NCBI GenBank assembly: GCA_900170005.1
Contig: LT827128.1
Coordinates: 1,918,168-1,982,167, forward strand
Length of the DNA: 64,000 bases
Direction: 5' to 3'
From: Gordonibacter massiliensis (ex Traore et al. 2017)
GTDB taxonomy: Bacteria; Actinomycetota; Coriobacteriia; Coriobacteriales; Eggerthellaceae
Below are positions 52,680-61,167 of the stretch, one piece after another. Within the stretch, counting starts at the first letter, position 1. Each line of letters opens with the position of its first letter. The notes under the pieces are model-generated. The model was not told where the DNA came from and searched no databases. It saw nothing but the letters and a program-made list of their open reading frames with translations. Position numbers and translations under genes: made by a program.

Positions 52680-53471
52680 CTACCCTTCGTACTTCGCGAG
52701 GAACGCCTTCGTGCGCTCGTGCTGCGGGTTGTTGATAACCTGGCCGGGCGCGCCTTCCTCCACCACGTAGCCGTCCGCCATGAACACGATGCGATCGGCC
52801 ACGTCGCGCGCGAAGCTCATCTCGTGCGTGACGATAACCATGGTCATGCGCTCCGCCGCCAGATCGCGGATGACCCTGAGAACCTCCTGCGTGAGCTCCG
52901 GGTCGAGCGCGCTCGTAGGCTCGTCGAAGTAAAGGATGTCGGGGTTGAGCGCGAGGGCCCGGGCGATGGCGACCCGCTGCTGCTGTCCGCCCGACAGCTC
53001 GCAAGGCACCATGTCCTCTTTCCCGGCCAAGCCCATCTTCGCCAGCACGGCACGCGCCTGGCGTTCGGCCTCGGCCTTGTCGCGCTTCTGCACGCGAATG
53101 GGCGCGTCGGCTACGTTGCGCAACACGCTGTAGTGAGGAAACAGGTTGAAGTTTTGGAACACCAGGCCGAAACGCGACTTCGCCTCACGCTGCACGGTCT
53201 TTCCCGCATACACGGCGCGTCCGTCCACACCGCTTTGCACGACTTCCAGATCGCCGTAAGACAGCGATCCGCGCTCGAACGTTTCCAGCAGCGTCGCGCA
53301 GCGCAGAAACGTCGACTTGCCCGATCCGCTGGGGCCGATGATGGCCACCACCTCGCCCCGCCGCACCGAAAGGCTGATATCATGCAGCACCTCGGTATCG
53401 CCGAAGCTCTTCTCTATGCTCTCGAGGCTGACGACGACGTCCGCCTTCGACCCGCTTGCGGTTTGAGCCAT
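52680..53471 (-). CDS. Polar amino acid ABC transporter ATP-binding protein
   Basis: 263 aa from ATG 53471, AAGGAGG eleven nt upstream; an ATG at 53495 is the alternative. Walker [11 protein letters not shown]-loop [16 protein letters not shown], signature [16 protein letters not shown], Walker [15 protein letters not shown] and H-loop [18 protein letters not shown], all of the GlnQ/HisP group. The FNLFPHYS segment marks amino acid importers. Powers the importer formed with the permease and lipoprotein encoded upstream. Confidence 0.95.
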   Translation of the reverse strand: MAQTASGSKADVVVSLESIEKSFGDTEVLHDISLSVRRGEVVAIIGPSGSGKSTFLRCATLLETFERGSLSYGDLEVVQSGVDGRAVYAGKTVQREAKSRFGLVFQNFNLFPHYSVLRNVADAPIRVQKRDKAEAERQARAVLAKMGLAGKEDMVPCELSGGQQQRVAIARALALNPDILYFDEPTSALDPELTQEVLRVIRDLAAERMTMVIVTHEMSFARDVADRIVFMADGYVVEEGAPGQVINNPQHERTKAFLAKYEG

Positions 53472-53487
53472 ATCAGCGCTCGCCTCC

Positions 53488-54141
53488 TTATTCATGGTAG
53501 TAGTCCAGCTTCTTCTCAATGCGGTTCAAAATGACTTCGATGATGAAGTTGAACACCCAGTAGAACAACCCGGCCACGGCGAACGCCCACAGGTTCTTCA
53601 TGGATGCCACCAGGGCCTTCGCCTCGCTGAACATCTCGGCCACGCCGATGACGAACGCGAGCGACGTGTCCTTCACCAATGTGATGATCTCGTTGCCCAT
53701 GGCGGGCAGAATGCGCTTGATAACCTGTGGCAGAACGATAAGCATGAACGTCTGGAAGCGCGAGTAGCCCAGCACATGCGCGGCCTCGTACTGCCCTTGC
53801 GGAATGGACTGGATGCCGCTGCGGTAGATTTCGGCGAAGTACGCCGCGTAGTTGATGATGAACGCGATGATGCAGGCGGTGAACTTGTAATCGGTTCCCA
53901 ACGAGATGCCGAACAGGTAGTACGGTCCGAAGAAGATGGCGAACATCTGCAGCATGAGCGGGGTTCCGCGCATGACCGAGATGTAGAAGCGCGTGATCAG
54001 GGCAAGGGGCTTGAACCTGCTCATGCGGGCGAGCGCCACCACCACGCCCAGGGGCAGCGCCCCCAGAAGCGTGAGGAAGAATATCTGCAGCGAGACGCCG
54101 AACCCTTGGGCCAACATGCCCACCATCGTAGAAAACTCCAC
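53488..54141 (-). CDS. Amino acid ABC transporter permease
   Basis: 217 aa, GTG 54141 with AGAGG upstream. Five or so TM helices of the HisM type: MLAQGFGVSLQIFFLTLLGALPLGVVVALARMS, FYISVMRGTPLMLQMFAIFFG, and the EAA loop EAAHVLGYSRFQTFMLIVLPQVIKRILPAMGNEII that docks the ATPase. One permease gene is present, so it likely forms a homodimer. It lies between the ATPase gene and the binding-protein gene. Confidence 0.94.
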   Translation of the reverse strand: MEFSTMVGMLAQGFGVSLQIFFLTLLGALPLGVVVALARMSRFKPLALITRFYISVMRGTPLMLQMFAIFFGPYYLFGISLGTDYKFTACIIAFIINYAAYFAEIYRSGIQSIPQGQYEAAHVLGYSRFQTFMLIVLPQVIKRILPAMGNEIITLVKDTSLAFVIGVAEMFSEAKALVASMKNLWAFAVAGLFYWVFNFIIEVILNRIEKKLDYYHE

Positions 54142-54167
54142 CGATCAACCTCTCTCACGACGCGACA

Positions 54168-54194
54168 ACGGGCGGGAACCTCGTCCCCGCCCGT
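54168..54194 (-). other. Hairpin between binding protein and permease genes
   Basis: ACGGGCGGG pairs with CCCGCCCGT around a nine-base loop. Placed after the binding-protein gene on the transcribed strand, such a hairpin often reduces downstream expression or protects the 5' mRNA, giving excess binding protein. No T run worth the name follows. Confidence 0.45.
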
Positions 54195-54272
54195 CTCGAA
54201 CCTTCTTGCCCGCACGCCCTTCGCGGCGCACGCGCGGCGCTTGCGCGGCGGCTGCCGCGAAACCGCATCGGC

Positions 54273-55109
54273 CTACTTCAGCACCCAGTTGTCGAACGAC
54301 ACGCCGTATTCGGCGTACTTCTCGCACAGCTGCTTGATGGTACCGTCGGCGTACATCTCCTTGAGCGTGGCCGTCACCTTGTCGGCCATCTCGGTATTGC
54401 CCTTCTTGAAGCCCACGCCGTAGTGCTCGGACGACAGCGGCTCGGCCAATTTCACGTACTTGTCGTTGCCCGCCATGTTGTAGTCGGCGATGGACAGGTC
54501 GCAGGCCACGGCATCGACGGCACCGGACTCCAGCTGCATGAACGCCGTGTTGTAGTCGGCGATGGTGTCGAGCGCGGCGAACTTGGCCACGGCGTCGGCG
54601 TAGTCCTCGCCCTCCAGTACGTCGAGCGCGGCGGAATCAACCTGCGTCATGACCGTCTTGCCGGCCAGATCGTCGATCGACTTGACGTCGCTGCCCTTCT
54701 TCACCACGATGACCTGCTCGTTGAGCATGTACGGCTCGGTGAAGGCGTAGTCGGCCTCGCGTCCTTCGATGGTGAAGCCGTTCCAGATGCACGTGATGGC
54801 GCCGCTGTCGATGAGCGCGTCTTTGGCATCCCAGTCGATGGCCTCGAGCTTCAGGTCCCAACCGTTGCGCTCGCACACTTCCTTAGCCATGTCGAGGTCG
54901 ATGCCGGCGAACTCGCCGTCGTCGCCCACGAATCCGTAGGGCGGGTATGCCTTGTCGAAGCCGACGGTGAACGTGGTGGCGTCTGCAGCGCCGTCTCCCG
55001 CTCCTTCGGACTTCTGCGCGTCGCCGCCGCTGGAGCAGCCGGCCAGCATGACCGCCGTGAGCGCGAGCGTCGCCGCCGCGACGACGAGCGCCTTGAGATT
55101 CTTCTTCAT
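54273..55109 (-). CDS. Amino acid ABC transporter substrate-binding lipoprotein
   Basis: 278 aa. Lipoprotein signal: KKNLKALVVAAATLALTAVMLAGC with lipobox LAGC, then a Gly/Ala/Asp linker. The SBP_bac_3 domain: TFTVGFDKAYPPYGFVGDDGEFAGIDLDMAKEVCERNG, WDAKDALIDSGAITCIWNGFTIEGREADYAFTEPYM, and GVGFKKGNTEMADKV. Captures a polar amino acid outside the membrane. GGGAGG upstream of ATG. Start of the three-gene importer operon. Confidence 0.95.
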   Translation of the reverse strand: MKKNLKALVVAAATLALTAVMLAGCSSGGDAQKSEGAGDGAADATTFTVGFDKAYPPYGFVGDDGEFAGIDLDMAKEVCERNGWDLKLEAIDWDAKDALIDSGAITCIWNGFTIEGREADYAFTEPYMLNEQVIVVKKGSDVKSIDDLAGKTVMTQVDSAALDVLEGEDYADAVAKFAALDTIADYNTAFMQLESGAVDAVACDLSIADYNMAGNDKYVKLAEPLSSEHYGVGFKKGNTEMADKVTATLKEMYADGTIKQLCEKYAEYGVSFDNWVLK

Positions 55110-55180
55110 AGGTTCATCCTCCCGTGTCCCTGCAGCCGACGTCCGCTTCCCCCGGTCGCGGGCCCCTCGGCTGCTTTTCT

Positions 55181-55216
55181 ACTTTACTGCGCTAAAGTGC
55201 TTGCGCCAGTATAGCA
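55181..55216 (-). promoter_or_regulatory. Extended -10 promoter and overlapping dyad for the amino acid importer
   Basis: On the minus strand TGCTATACT (55216-55208) is a good extended -10 box. Ten nt downstream, around the expected start site, lies ACTTTACTGCGCTAAAGT (55181-55198), a 6-bp dyad that could be an operator. The leader before the coding region also contains GCAGCCGA and TCGGCTGC, which can pair. Confidence 0.5.
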
Positions 55217-55283
55217 TACGAATTCGCAACGTACACGTCCCTCCGATATCTGCGCTGGACACGGGCGCCAGCGGCACAGCGTC

Positions 55284-56621
55284 TTACTTCCGCACGCCGG
55301 TCATGGTTTGCTCCACGATGCTGTTCATGACGTCGGCCGTGAGCGTGCCCGCCACGTAACCGAACACGTTGCCGTCCTTGTCGATCATGAACGTGGTGGG
55401 GAACGACCCCACGCCGTACGCGGAGAACATCTTGCCGGACGTGTCCATGAGCACGGGGTACGTCATACCCTCCTTGTCGATGAAGGCCTTGACCTCGTCC
55501 ACGGACACGTCGCTGTTCTGCGGGCGGTCCGCCGTCTTGGGGTTCGCCACGCCCAGCACCACCAGGTCGCCCTCGTTCTCGCCGCGGTCGCGGTACAGCG
55601 CCTCGATGTCGGGTATCTCGCGTTGGCACGGCCCGCACCAGCTGGCCCAGAAGTTCAGGAACACCGTCTTGCCGCGGTAGTCGGACAACTTGTGCTCCGC
55701 CCCGTTCTGATCGACCAGCACCATGTCGGACAGCGGGGCCGCTTGGGCGTTCGCGTTGGACGGCGCCGCGCTTCCCGCATCGCCCGATGCGTCCGTCGAG
55801 CCGCCGCCCGATGCGCCCGCAGACGCATCGCTGCCCGCGTTATCCGAACCGCCCGCGTCGGCCGGCTGCTCCTGCGCGGCCGGTGCGGCGCCGAACGACG
55901 AGAGGTAGCTCGTCACGCCGTTCATCCACCCGGTCGCGGTCATGAGGCCCATGACGATGAGCAGCGCGCCGCCCACCTTCACCGTGTACTTCACCACGTT
56001 GCCGTGGGTGCGGAAGAACCGCAGCACCTCGCCGGTGAACAGACCGACCGCCAAAAACGGCAGCACGAAGCCCAGCGTGTACACGCCCACGAGCGCGTAG
56101 CCCATCGCCGCCGAGGCGCTCGACGACGCCAAAAGCAGCACGCTGGCCAGCACCGGCCCCACGCACGGCGTCCACGCGAAGCTGAACGTGAAGCCCAACA
56201 CCAGCGCCACCAGCGGGTTCATGGCGAACCGACCCAGGTTGAACGGCAGCCTGCGTTCGGTTTCGATGACGCGCGTCTTGCCGAACGCGCCCAGCATGTA
56301 CAGGCCGAACGCCGCCATCACGATGCCGGCCACCACCGAGAACACGCGCTGGTTGCCTGTGAAGAACTGCCCGAGCGCCGTGAACCCGAAGCCCAGCAGA
56401 AAGAACGCGAAGCTCACGCCGATCACGAAGAACAGCGTGTTTACCAGCACCTTCACGCACGGGTACTCGATGGTGCCGTCGTCGTTTTTCTTCGCCGCGC
56501 CGCCGGCCAGATAGCCCACGTACAGCGGGATGAGCGGCAGCACGCACGGAGAGAAGAAGCTCAACAGCCCTTGCACGAACACGGTCAGCGCCGGAACGCT
56601 CGTTTCAAGCGAGAAACCCAT
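55284..56621 (-). CDS. CcdA-TlpA fusion: membrane thiol-disulfide transporter with thioredoxin domain
   Basis: 445 aa from ATG 56621, TAGGAG upstream. Residues 1-250: CcdA/DsbD-beta type with six TM helices, FFSPCVLPLIPLYVGYLAG and FTFSFAWTPCVGPVLASVLLLAS, where the two Cys carry electrons. Then a Gly/Ser/Ala/Asp-rich linker of about 60 residues and a TlpA/ResA-like thioredoxin with FLNFWASWCGPCQREIPDIEALY. Brings reducing equivalents across the membrane to outside thiols, as in cytochrome c maturation. Downstream of the Rrf2 gene on the same strand. Confidence 0.92.
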   Translation of the reverse strand: MGFSLETSVPALTVFVQGLLSFFSPCVLPLIPLYVGYLAGGAAKKNDDGTIEYPCVKVLVNTLFFVIGVSFAFFLLGFGFTALGQFFTGNQRVFSVVAGIVMAAFGLYMLGAFGKTRVIETERRLPFNLGRFAMNPLVALVLGFTFSFAWTPCVGPVLASVLLLASSSASAAMGYALVGVYTLGFVLPFLAVGLFTGEVLRFFRTHGNVVKYTVKVGGALLIVMGLMTATGWMNGVTSYLSSFGAAPAAQEQPADAGGSDNAGSDASAGASGGGSTDASGDAGSAAPSNANAQAAPLSDMVLVDQNGAEHKLSDYRGKTVFLNFWASWCGPCQREIPDIEALYRDRGENEGDLVVLGVANPKTADRPQNSDVSVDEVKAFIDKEGMTYPVLMDTSGKMFSAYGVGSFPTTFMIDKDGNVFGYVAGTLTADVMNSIVEQTMTGVRK

Positions 56622-56762
56622 GGTTGCTCCTAGCGGTCGTCGTCGGCGGAGGGATCCGTCGATCGCGAAAAAACAAGAAGAGGCGTCAGCGCGCCGAAGG
56701 CGCAACGGCAGACGGGGAGATAGAACGTCCCTCGGCCCACGGCACGGTCTGCGGTCAGGTGG

Positions 56763-57206
56763 CTACGCCGACTTCGGAACAGCCGAGCCGTCGCCGAAAA
56801 TGCGCTTGTCGATGGAGCCGACCGTGATCCGCTCCAAACGCTCTAGGCATCCGGCGTCCAAATCTGCGAAAATATCGTCCATGATACCGGCCATGCCCGA
56901 AGCCACCAGGCACTTCTTATCGGCGCTGCCGCTGTGCCACCGCGCTTCCACGAAACGCACGCCAAGCGCTTCGGCGACGGAGGCCAAATTGGTCTGGGCC
57001 GCGTCCCCGGAGAACCGGTAGCCGCCCTCGTTGCCCTCGCGCGTTTCCACGAGCCCGGCGCGTTTCAGAGGCGCCATGATCTTGCGCACGCGCGCCGCAT
57101 TCGTGCACACGTTCTCCGCCAACGCCTCGCTCGACACGACGCTCTGCTTGTGGTTCAAGAACACCAAGGCATGCACCGCAACAATGAAATCGCTGTTCAC
57201 TTCCAT
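56763..57206 (-). CDS. Rrf2 family transcriptional regulator
   Basis: 147 aa from ATG 57206, AAGGCGGG upstream. Winged helix: SDFIVAVHALVFLNHKQSVVSSEALAENVCTNAARVRKIMAPLKRAGLVETREGNEGGYRF is the Rrf2 signature. The cluster-binding Cys triad of IscR/NsrR is not present; only three scattered cysteines occur (about residues 34, 99 and 119), so it is more like CymR/YwnA-type members. Likely regulates the CcdA-TlpA gene 141 nt downstream in response to redox or thiol state. Confidence 0.88.
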   Translation of the reverse strand: MEVNSDFIVAVHALVFLNHKQSVVSSEALAENVCTNAARVRKIMAPLKRAGLVETREGNEGGYRFSGDAAQTNLASVAEALGVRFVEARWHSGSADKKCLVASGMAGIMDDIFADLDAGCLERLERITVGSIDKRIFGDGSAVPKSA

Positions 57207-57345
57207 CGCCCGCCTTCGCACCGGCTCCGACATTGCCGGCCTTCGCTTCAACTGTTTCTATTACTTATACAGTATATTCTGTACAAAAGAAAGGTACAGT
57301 TTAGGAAACCCACAAACCTTTGAACCCGATCGGCAGAGGGAACGT

Positions 57346-57542
57346 TCCGAAACGCACGTTTTTCGTCCGAATGTTGCATCGCCGGAAAGGGGGCGGAGGC
57401 CCCGACTTCCGCACCCTTTCATAACGCCTGATCGCGACGTCGCGCCGATGCGCCCTGAAGGGCGGTCGCAGCACCCTGGGTCGCCGGCCGACCCAGCGGA
57501 AGCCGAAAACGCAACATAGGGGCGAAAAACGTGCGTTTCGGA
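57346..57542. repeat. Element with 20-bp perfect inverted arms and 157-bp centre
   Basis: TCCGAAACGCACGTTTTTCG (57346-57365) and its exact complement (57523-57542); ATGTTGC just inside also pairs. It fills most of the 400-bp gap between the Rrf2 gene and the Fe-S protein gene; no gene is seen in 57,207-57,609. Same general design as the elements at 31,952 and 52,150. Confidence 0.6.
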
Positions 57543-57609
57543 GCCGCGCCCTTGCCCTACGGGGTGGGCGTCGGTCGCGATCGGGCCGCCAAGCCGCGCC
57601 CGGGGCGCA

Positions 57610-58758
57610 TCACCGCTTCAGGCTCGACAGGATGCCGGGGCGCGCGGGCGGGTTCGGCAGGTGGATGAGACGCGGCTCGAAGTCGAACAGCTCGTCGGTG
57701 GACACGACGCTGCTCACCTCAAGGCAGCTCTTCAGGCAGGCGTCGGCGCACAGGTTGCACTGCACGCAATCGGACGCGGAGAACTCCAGGAAGCTGCCCT
57801 CCCCCTCCTCGGGCACCAGGTCGCTCTTCTTGAGCGCGCCCGTGGGGCAGAACACCGCGCACATGCCGCACGACGAGCAGGCCTCCGCGTCGATCTGCAC
57901 GCTGCCGAACAGGCGCGTGTCTATCTCGGGAACCACCGACGGCCCCAGGCTGTCCATGGCGTCGAGCACGTGCATGCGCCGCACGGGGTTGAACTGCGGC
58001 AGCGTGCCCGCGTCGGACATGCGCAGCCGCTCGCGGAGCGTTTGAGCCGCCGCGCCGCCCTTCTTGATGAAGGCCACTTCCACCGTTTTCTCGGCGGCGG
58101 TCAGAGCCGTTCCCTTCGCCTGCGAGAAGAAGCCGCGACGCGAGGCGCCGAGCAGGCTGCGCTTGTCCTCCAGCAGCACGTCGTCGGGGAACGCCGATGC
58201 GCGCTCGACGCGGATGTCCGAGCCCTGGGCGGCCAGCAGCTGGTTCGCCGAGGCCACGGTGGCGTCGATACCGGGCACGTTCGCGCGAAACTTGCAGGTG
58301 GAGCACGTGCCGTCCACCAGCAGGATGTCGCGCACGTCGCGGGCGGCCAACTCCAGCAGCACGCTCTCCTCCATGCGCGCGAGGCAGGGCACCTCCGCGA
58401 ACTTGGACGGATCGCCCAGATGCTTCGATGCGATGCGCGCGCACGCGAACACGGCGCGCCCGCCCACGGCCACCACGGCGTTGGCGACGGCCACCGCCAA
58501 ATCCTCGTCAAGCGGCTGGAGCGGGATCAGCGCCTCGGTGGGGCACACGACCGTGCACGCCCCGCACGCCACGCACAGCTCGCTGTCCAGCGACAGCACG
58601 TTGTCCACCGCGCCCACGGCGTCGGTCGGGCACGCGTCGGAGCACTTCCGACACGACGAGTGGCGGTTGCGCACCACCGTGCAACGGTCGGGGGCGAGAA
58701 ACACGGCCTTGCTCTCCAGAGCCTCGGCCACTTCCACGATATCGATGAGGTTGGGCAT
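57610..58758 (-). CDS. Multi-cluster 4Fe-4S protein linked to the molybdenum cofactor gene
   Basis: 382 aa with four ferredoxin-like motifs: CRKCSDACPTDAV and CVACGACTVVCPTEAL near the N-terminus, CSSCGMCAVFCPTGAL and CVQCNLCADACLKSC near the C-terminus, the last with an odd extra Cys. The middle has FACARIASKHLGDP, LLVDGTCSTCKF and ASRRGFFSQAKG, similar to proteins with an Fe-S half attached to a CCG-like middle. Probably an electron carrier for Fe-S or molybdo-enzymes; the exact partner is unknown. Two nt after the mobBA gene. Confidence 0.8.
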   Translation of the reverse strand: MPNLIDIVEVAEALESKAVFLAPDRCTVVRNRHSSCRKCSDACPTDAVGAVDNVLSLDSELCVACGACTVVCPTEALIPLQPLDEDLAVAVANAVVAVGGRAVFACARIASKHLGDPSKFAEVPCLARMEESVLLELAARDVRDILLVDGTCSTCKFRANVPGIDATVASANQLLAAQGSDIRVERASAFPDDVLLEDKRSLLGASRRGFFSQAKGTALTAAEKTVEVAFIKKGGAAAQTLRERLRMSDAGTLPQFNPVRRMHVLDAMDSLGPSVVPEIDTRLFGSVQIDAEACSSCGMCAVFCPTGALKKSDLVPEEGEGSFLEFSASDCVQCNLCADACLKSCLEVSSVVSTDELFDFEPRLIHLPNPPARPGILSSLKR

Positions 58759-58760
58759 GC

Positions 58761-60107
58761 CTATCCTTCCAGGAACGACTCCTCGAGCGCGTGCAGCTCG
58801 TCAGGAGTGTTCGCGTTGATGAAACATCCGCCCATGGGCTCCGCTTCCAACACCTTGCTCTGGGGAAACTCCAGCACCTTCACGTCGTCGAAGAATGCCT
58901 GGGCACGCTTCTCGCCGCGATCGAGGGCACGTCGAACGGCCGGCAGGCAGGCCATACGACGGTACATGGCGTGGAACGGCTCGAAGCCGTGCTTGTTCAC
59001 GGGCACCACCACGTCGGCGCCCGACTCGTTCATGGCCAGCGCCTCGGCCACCACGAGCGAGCCCGAGGCGAACACCATGTCGCACGCCACCACGGCCACA
59101 TAGGGGTTGCGGGCGGCCTGCATGGCCGTATAGAGACCCGGCAACGCCCCGCGGTAGTCGAACGCGTCGCAGACGAGCTGAATACGGTACTGCGGGAACT
59201 CGGCGTGCAGGAACGTGAGGTTGTCGGGCTCGTTCGTCGTTATGACCAGGTCGTCGGACACCGGTGCCAAGCGCTCCACCAATCGCGAGATGAGCGGGCG
59301 TCCCGCGAAGGGGACGGTGGCCTTGCTGCGGCCCATGCGCCGGCTCTCGCCGCCCGCCTGTATGACCACGGTGACGCGCGGCCGCACGTAGTACTGCTCC
59401 ACGAAATCGGCGAGGCCCGCGATGTCGCTCAGGTCGAACGCCGGCACGTTGTACAGCTCGGCGGCGTGGATGGCCTCTTCGATGTCGGTGGCCACCGCCA
59501 CCGTGTCGGACGTGGGAAGCTTGTTGGAAATGTCCACGTGGTCGGGATGCTGCACCTTGAAGTGCGAGCCCTCGGCCGTAGGCTCGCCGCCGTCTTCCGT
59601 CTGGTTCAGAACCGCGCGCGCCTCCTCGTCGTCGGCCGGCGGCACGGTGCCGCGCGTGAACTGCGTGAAATCGGTGCCCAGGGGCCAGCCGCGGCGCGCG
59701 CCCTCGGCGAACACGTCCGCCACGCGGGAGTCCGCCTCGTTGCCCGAGCGCATGATCTCGATGGTGGGCAGGCCGCTTTTGCGGTACCCCTCCACGATGA
59801 CGATGTCGTGGCCGTACATGCTGCGCACGATGTCGGCGCACTCCACCTCGCCCTCGATCGACTTGATACGCGCGATCTGGCCCGGCGCGGCGATGACCGT
59901 CTCGCTCGCACCGGCGGCGCGGTGACGGTAGGAGTCCTTACCGGGGTAGTCGATGTCGAAGCCCACGTGGCTGTGGTGCTTCACGCTGCCCACGTCGTGG
60001 CCGCGCGACACTAGCTCGGCTATGAGCTGTTCGATGAGCGTTGTCTTGCCTGAATTGTGGCGGCCCACGATGGCCAGGGCCGGGCTTGGAATATTCACCA
60101 TGTTCAT
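58761..60107 (-). CDS. mobBA: Molybdenum cofactor guanylyltransferase fused to MobB GTPase (MobB-MobA)
   Basis: 448 aa from ATG 60107 (AAAGGA upstream). Residues 1-180 form MobB: VGRHNSGKTTLIEQLIAELVSRGHDVGSVKHH is the P-loop region. Residues about 245-448 form MobA: VTVVIQAGGESRRMGRSKATVPFAGRPLI binds GTP, then VACDMVFASGSLVVAEAL with the Asp metal ligand. Joins GMP to molybdopterin to give the MGD needed by DMSO-reductase family enzymes such as the one at 44,400. A helical middle with GSHFKVQHPDHVDISNKLPTSD links the halves. Operon partner of the Fe-S gene. Confidence 0.93.
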   Translation of the reverse strand: MNMVNIPSPALAIVGRHNSGKTTLIEQLIAELVSRGHDVGSVKHHSHVGFDIDYPGKDSYRHRAAGASETVIAAPGQIARIKSIEGEVECADIVRSMYGHDIVIVEGYRKSGLPTIEIMRSGNEADSRVADVFAEGARRGWPLGTDFTQFTRGTVPPADDEEARAVLNQTEDGGEPTAEGSHFKVQHPDHVDISNKLPTSDTVAVATDIEEAIHAAELYNVPAFDLSDIAGLADFVEQYYVRPRVTVVIQAGGESRRMGRSKATVPFAGRPLISRLVERLAPVSDDLVITTNEPDNLTFLHAEFPQYRIQLVCDAFDYRGALPGLYTAMQAARNPYVAVVACDMVFASGSLVVAEALAMNESGADVVVPVNKHGFEPFHAMYRRMACLPAVRRALDRGEKRAQAFFDDVKVLEFPQSKVLEAEPMGGCFINANTPDELHALEESFLEG

Positions 60108-60208
60108 GCACTCGTCCTTTCGGCGCATAAGTATAGCATGGCATGTCGGCTGTGCCCGCCCCGACCCAGCACCCGCAACCCTCAACGTTCTTTCACCGAA
60201 AAAAAGTG

Positions 60209-60238
60209 TTGTGATTTTGTGGAGGGGGGTGGTATACT
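60209..60238 (+). promoter_or_regulatory. Plus-strand promoter for a small RNA candidate
   Basis: TTGTGA (60209-60214), an 18-nt spacer and TATACT (60233-60238), with an A-rich stretch just upstream. No protein gene lies on this strand nearby: mobBA and recR are both on the minus strand. Confidence 0.5.
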
Positions 60239-60244
60239 AGGCAC

Positions 60245-60325
60245 TGCATTTACAGAGGCTTAGTTGCTTCGGTAAAGATAAGGGTTCTGTTTTTTGGAGG
60301 GGGCAGAACCCTTTGTCTTTTCTTG
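60245..60325 (+). ncRNA. Small RNA candidate with terminator hairpin
   Basis: Starts about 7 nt after a good -10 box. The 3' part has AAAGATAAGGGTTCTG pairing with CAGAACCCTTTGTCTTT (one bulge), loop of 14 nt containing TTTTTTGGAGGGGG, followed by TTTTC, as in an intrinsic terminator. The purine-rich GGAGGGGG loop could pair with pyrimidine-rich mRNA sites. Not an SRP RNA by motif: the GGAAGCAGC sequence is absent. A second hairpin follows at 60334. Confidence 0.35.
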
Positions 60326-60333
60326 GGTGCGCA

Positions 60334-60363
60334 GAGGCCGCCACGCGAAAGCGTGGCGGCCTC
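60334..60363. other. 13-bp hairpin with GAAA tetraloop
   Basis: GAGGCCGCCACGC and its exact complement around GAAA. Could be a second terminator for the small RNA or the end of minus-strand recR transcription. The rest of 60,364-60,555 contains family A copy 3 and no gene. Confidence 0.5.
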
Positions 60364-60430
60364 TTGCCTTCCCGAAGGGGCTGCAGGACTTGAAGGGGAT
60401 CGTGCCAAAGGCCCCGTTTCGCCGGTCGTG

Positions 60431-60505
60431 TAAGGTAAGGGCTCCCTTGCCGCTCAACAAGTATCGTTTTCGCAGGTAGACGGCAAGGGCAGGGCCCTTG
60501 CCCTA
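60431..60505. repeat. Long inverted repeat, family A copy 3 (one arm degenerate)
   Basis: The right arm 60481-60505 (CGGCAAGGGCAGGGCCCTTGCCCTA) is well conserved; the left arm (60431-60452) has lost several bases. The centre keeps CTCAACAAGTATCG and CGCAGGTAGA, as in copy 2 at 50203-50280. Downstream of recR. Confidence 0.75.
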
Positions 60506-60555
60506 CGGTGAGATCGCCAAAGGTACCTGCTTGGCGACTTCTTAAGCGCGCCGCT

Positions 60556-61152
60556 CTACAGCGGTCGGCGCGCCTCGATGGCGCGGCCGAGCGTCACTTC
60601 GTCGGCGAACTCCAGGTCGCCCCCCACCGGAAGGCCGCTGGCGGGACGCGTGACGCTCACGCCGAGCGGTTTGATGAGGCGCGCCAGGTAGGCCGCCGTC
60701 GTCTCGCCTTCGACGTTGGGGTTCGTGGCCAGCACCACTTCCTGTACCTCGCCCGACGCCAGGCGCTTCATGAGTTCGGCGATGCGCAGATCGTCAGGGC
60801 CGATGCCCTCCATGGGCGACAGCGCCCCGCCCAGCACGTGGTACACGCCTGAGAACACGGCGGTGCGCTCGATGGGCGGGATGTCGCGCGGCTCGCTCAC
60901 CACGCAGATGATGCCCGCATCGCGCTTGGCCGAGCGGCAGATGTCGCACAGGTCCTCCTCGGCGTAGTTGAAGCACCGCTTGCAGAAGTGCACCTGGTCC
61001 TTCACCTCGGCGATAGCCTCGGACAGGCGCAGCGCCGTAGCCCTGTCGGTGTTGAGGATCCAGTAGGCTATGCGCTGCGCCGACTTCGGGCCGATGCCGG
61101 GCAGGCGCTCCAGCTCGTCGAGGAGCTTTTGGATGGACGGCGCCGCGTACAC
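60556..61152 (-). CDS. recR: Recombination mediator RecR
   Basis: 198 aa, standard length. SIQKLLDELERLPGIGPKSAQRIAYWIL (helix-hairpin-helix), zinc site CKRCFNYAEEDLCDICRSAKRDAGIICVV, then the Toprim part VYHVLGGALSPMEGIGPDDLRI and VLATNPNVEGETTAAYLARLIKPLGVSVTRPASGLPVGGDLEF. Loads RecA at gaps with RecO/RecF. Third gene of the dnaX-ebfC-recR cluster. Confidence 0.97.
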   Translation of the reverse strand: MYAAPSIQKLLDELERLPGIGPKSAQRIAYWILNTDRATALRLSEAIAEVKDQVHFCKRCFNYAEEDLCDICRSAKRDAGIICVVSEPRDIPPIERTAVFSGVYHVLGGALSPMEGIGPDDLRIAELMKRLASGEVQEVVLATNPNVEGETTAAYLARLIKPLGVSVTRPASGLPVGGDLEFADEVTLGRAIEARRPL

Positions 61153-61167
61153 GGTTGCTGCCCGCGC

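Noticed and set aside
60245-60365. Signal recognition particle RNA near dnaX/recR
   Set aside because: The conserved GGAAGCAGC segment and the domain IV internal loops are absent; kept only as an unnamed small RNA candidate.
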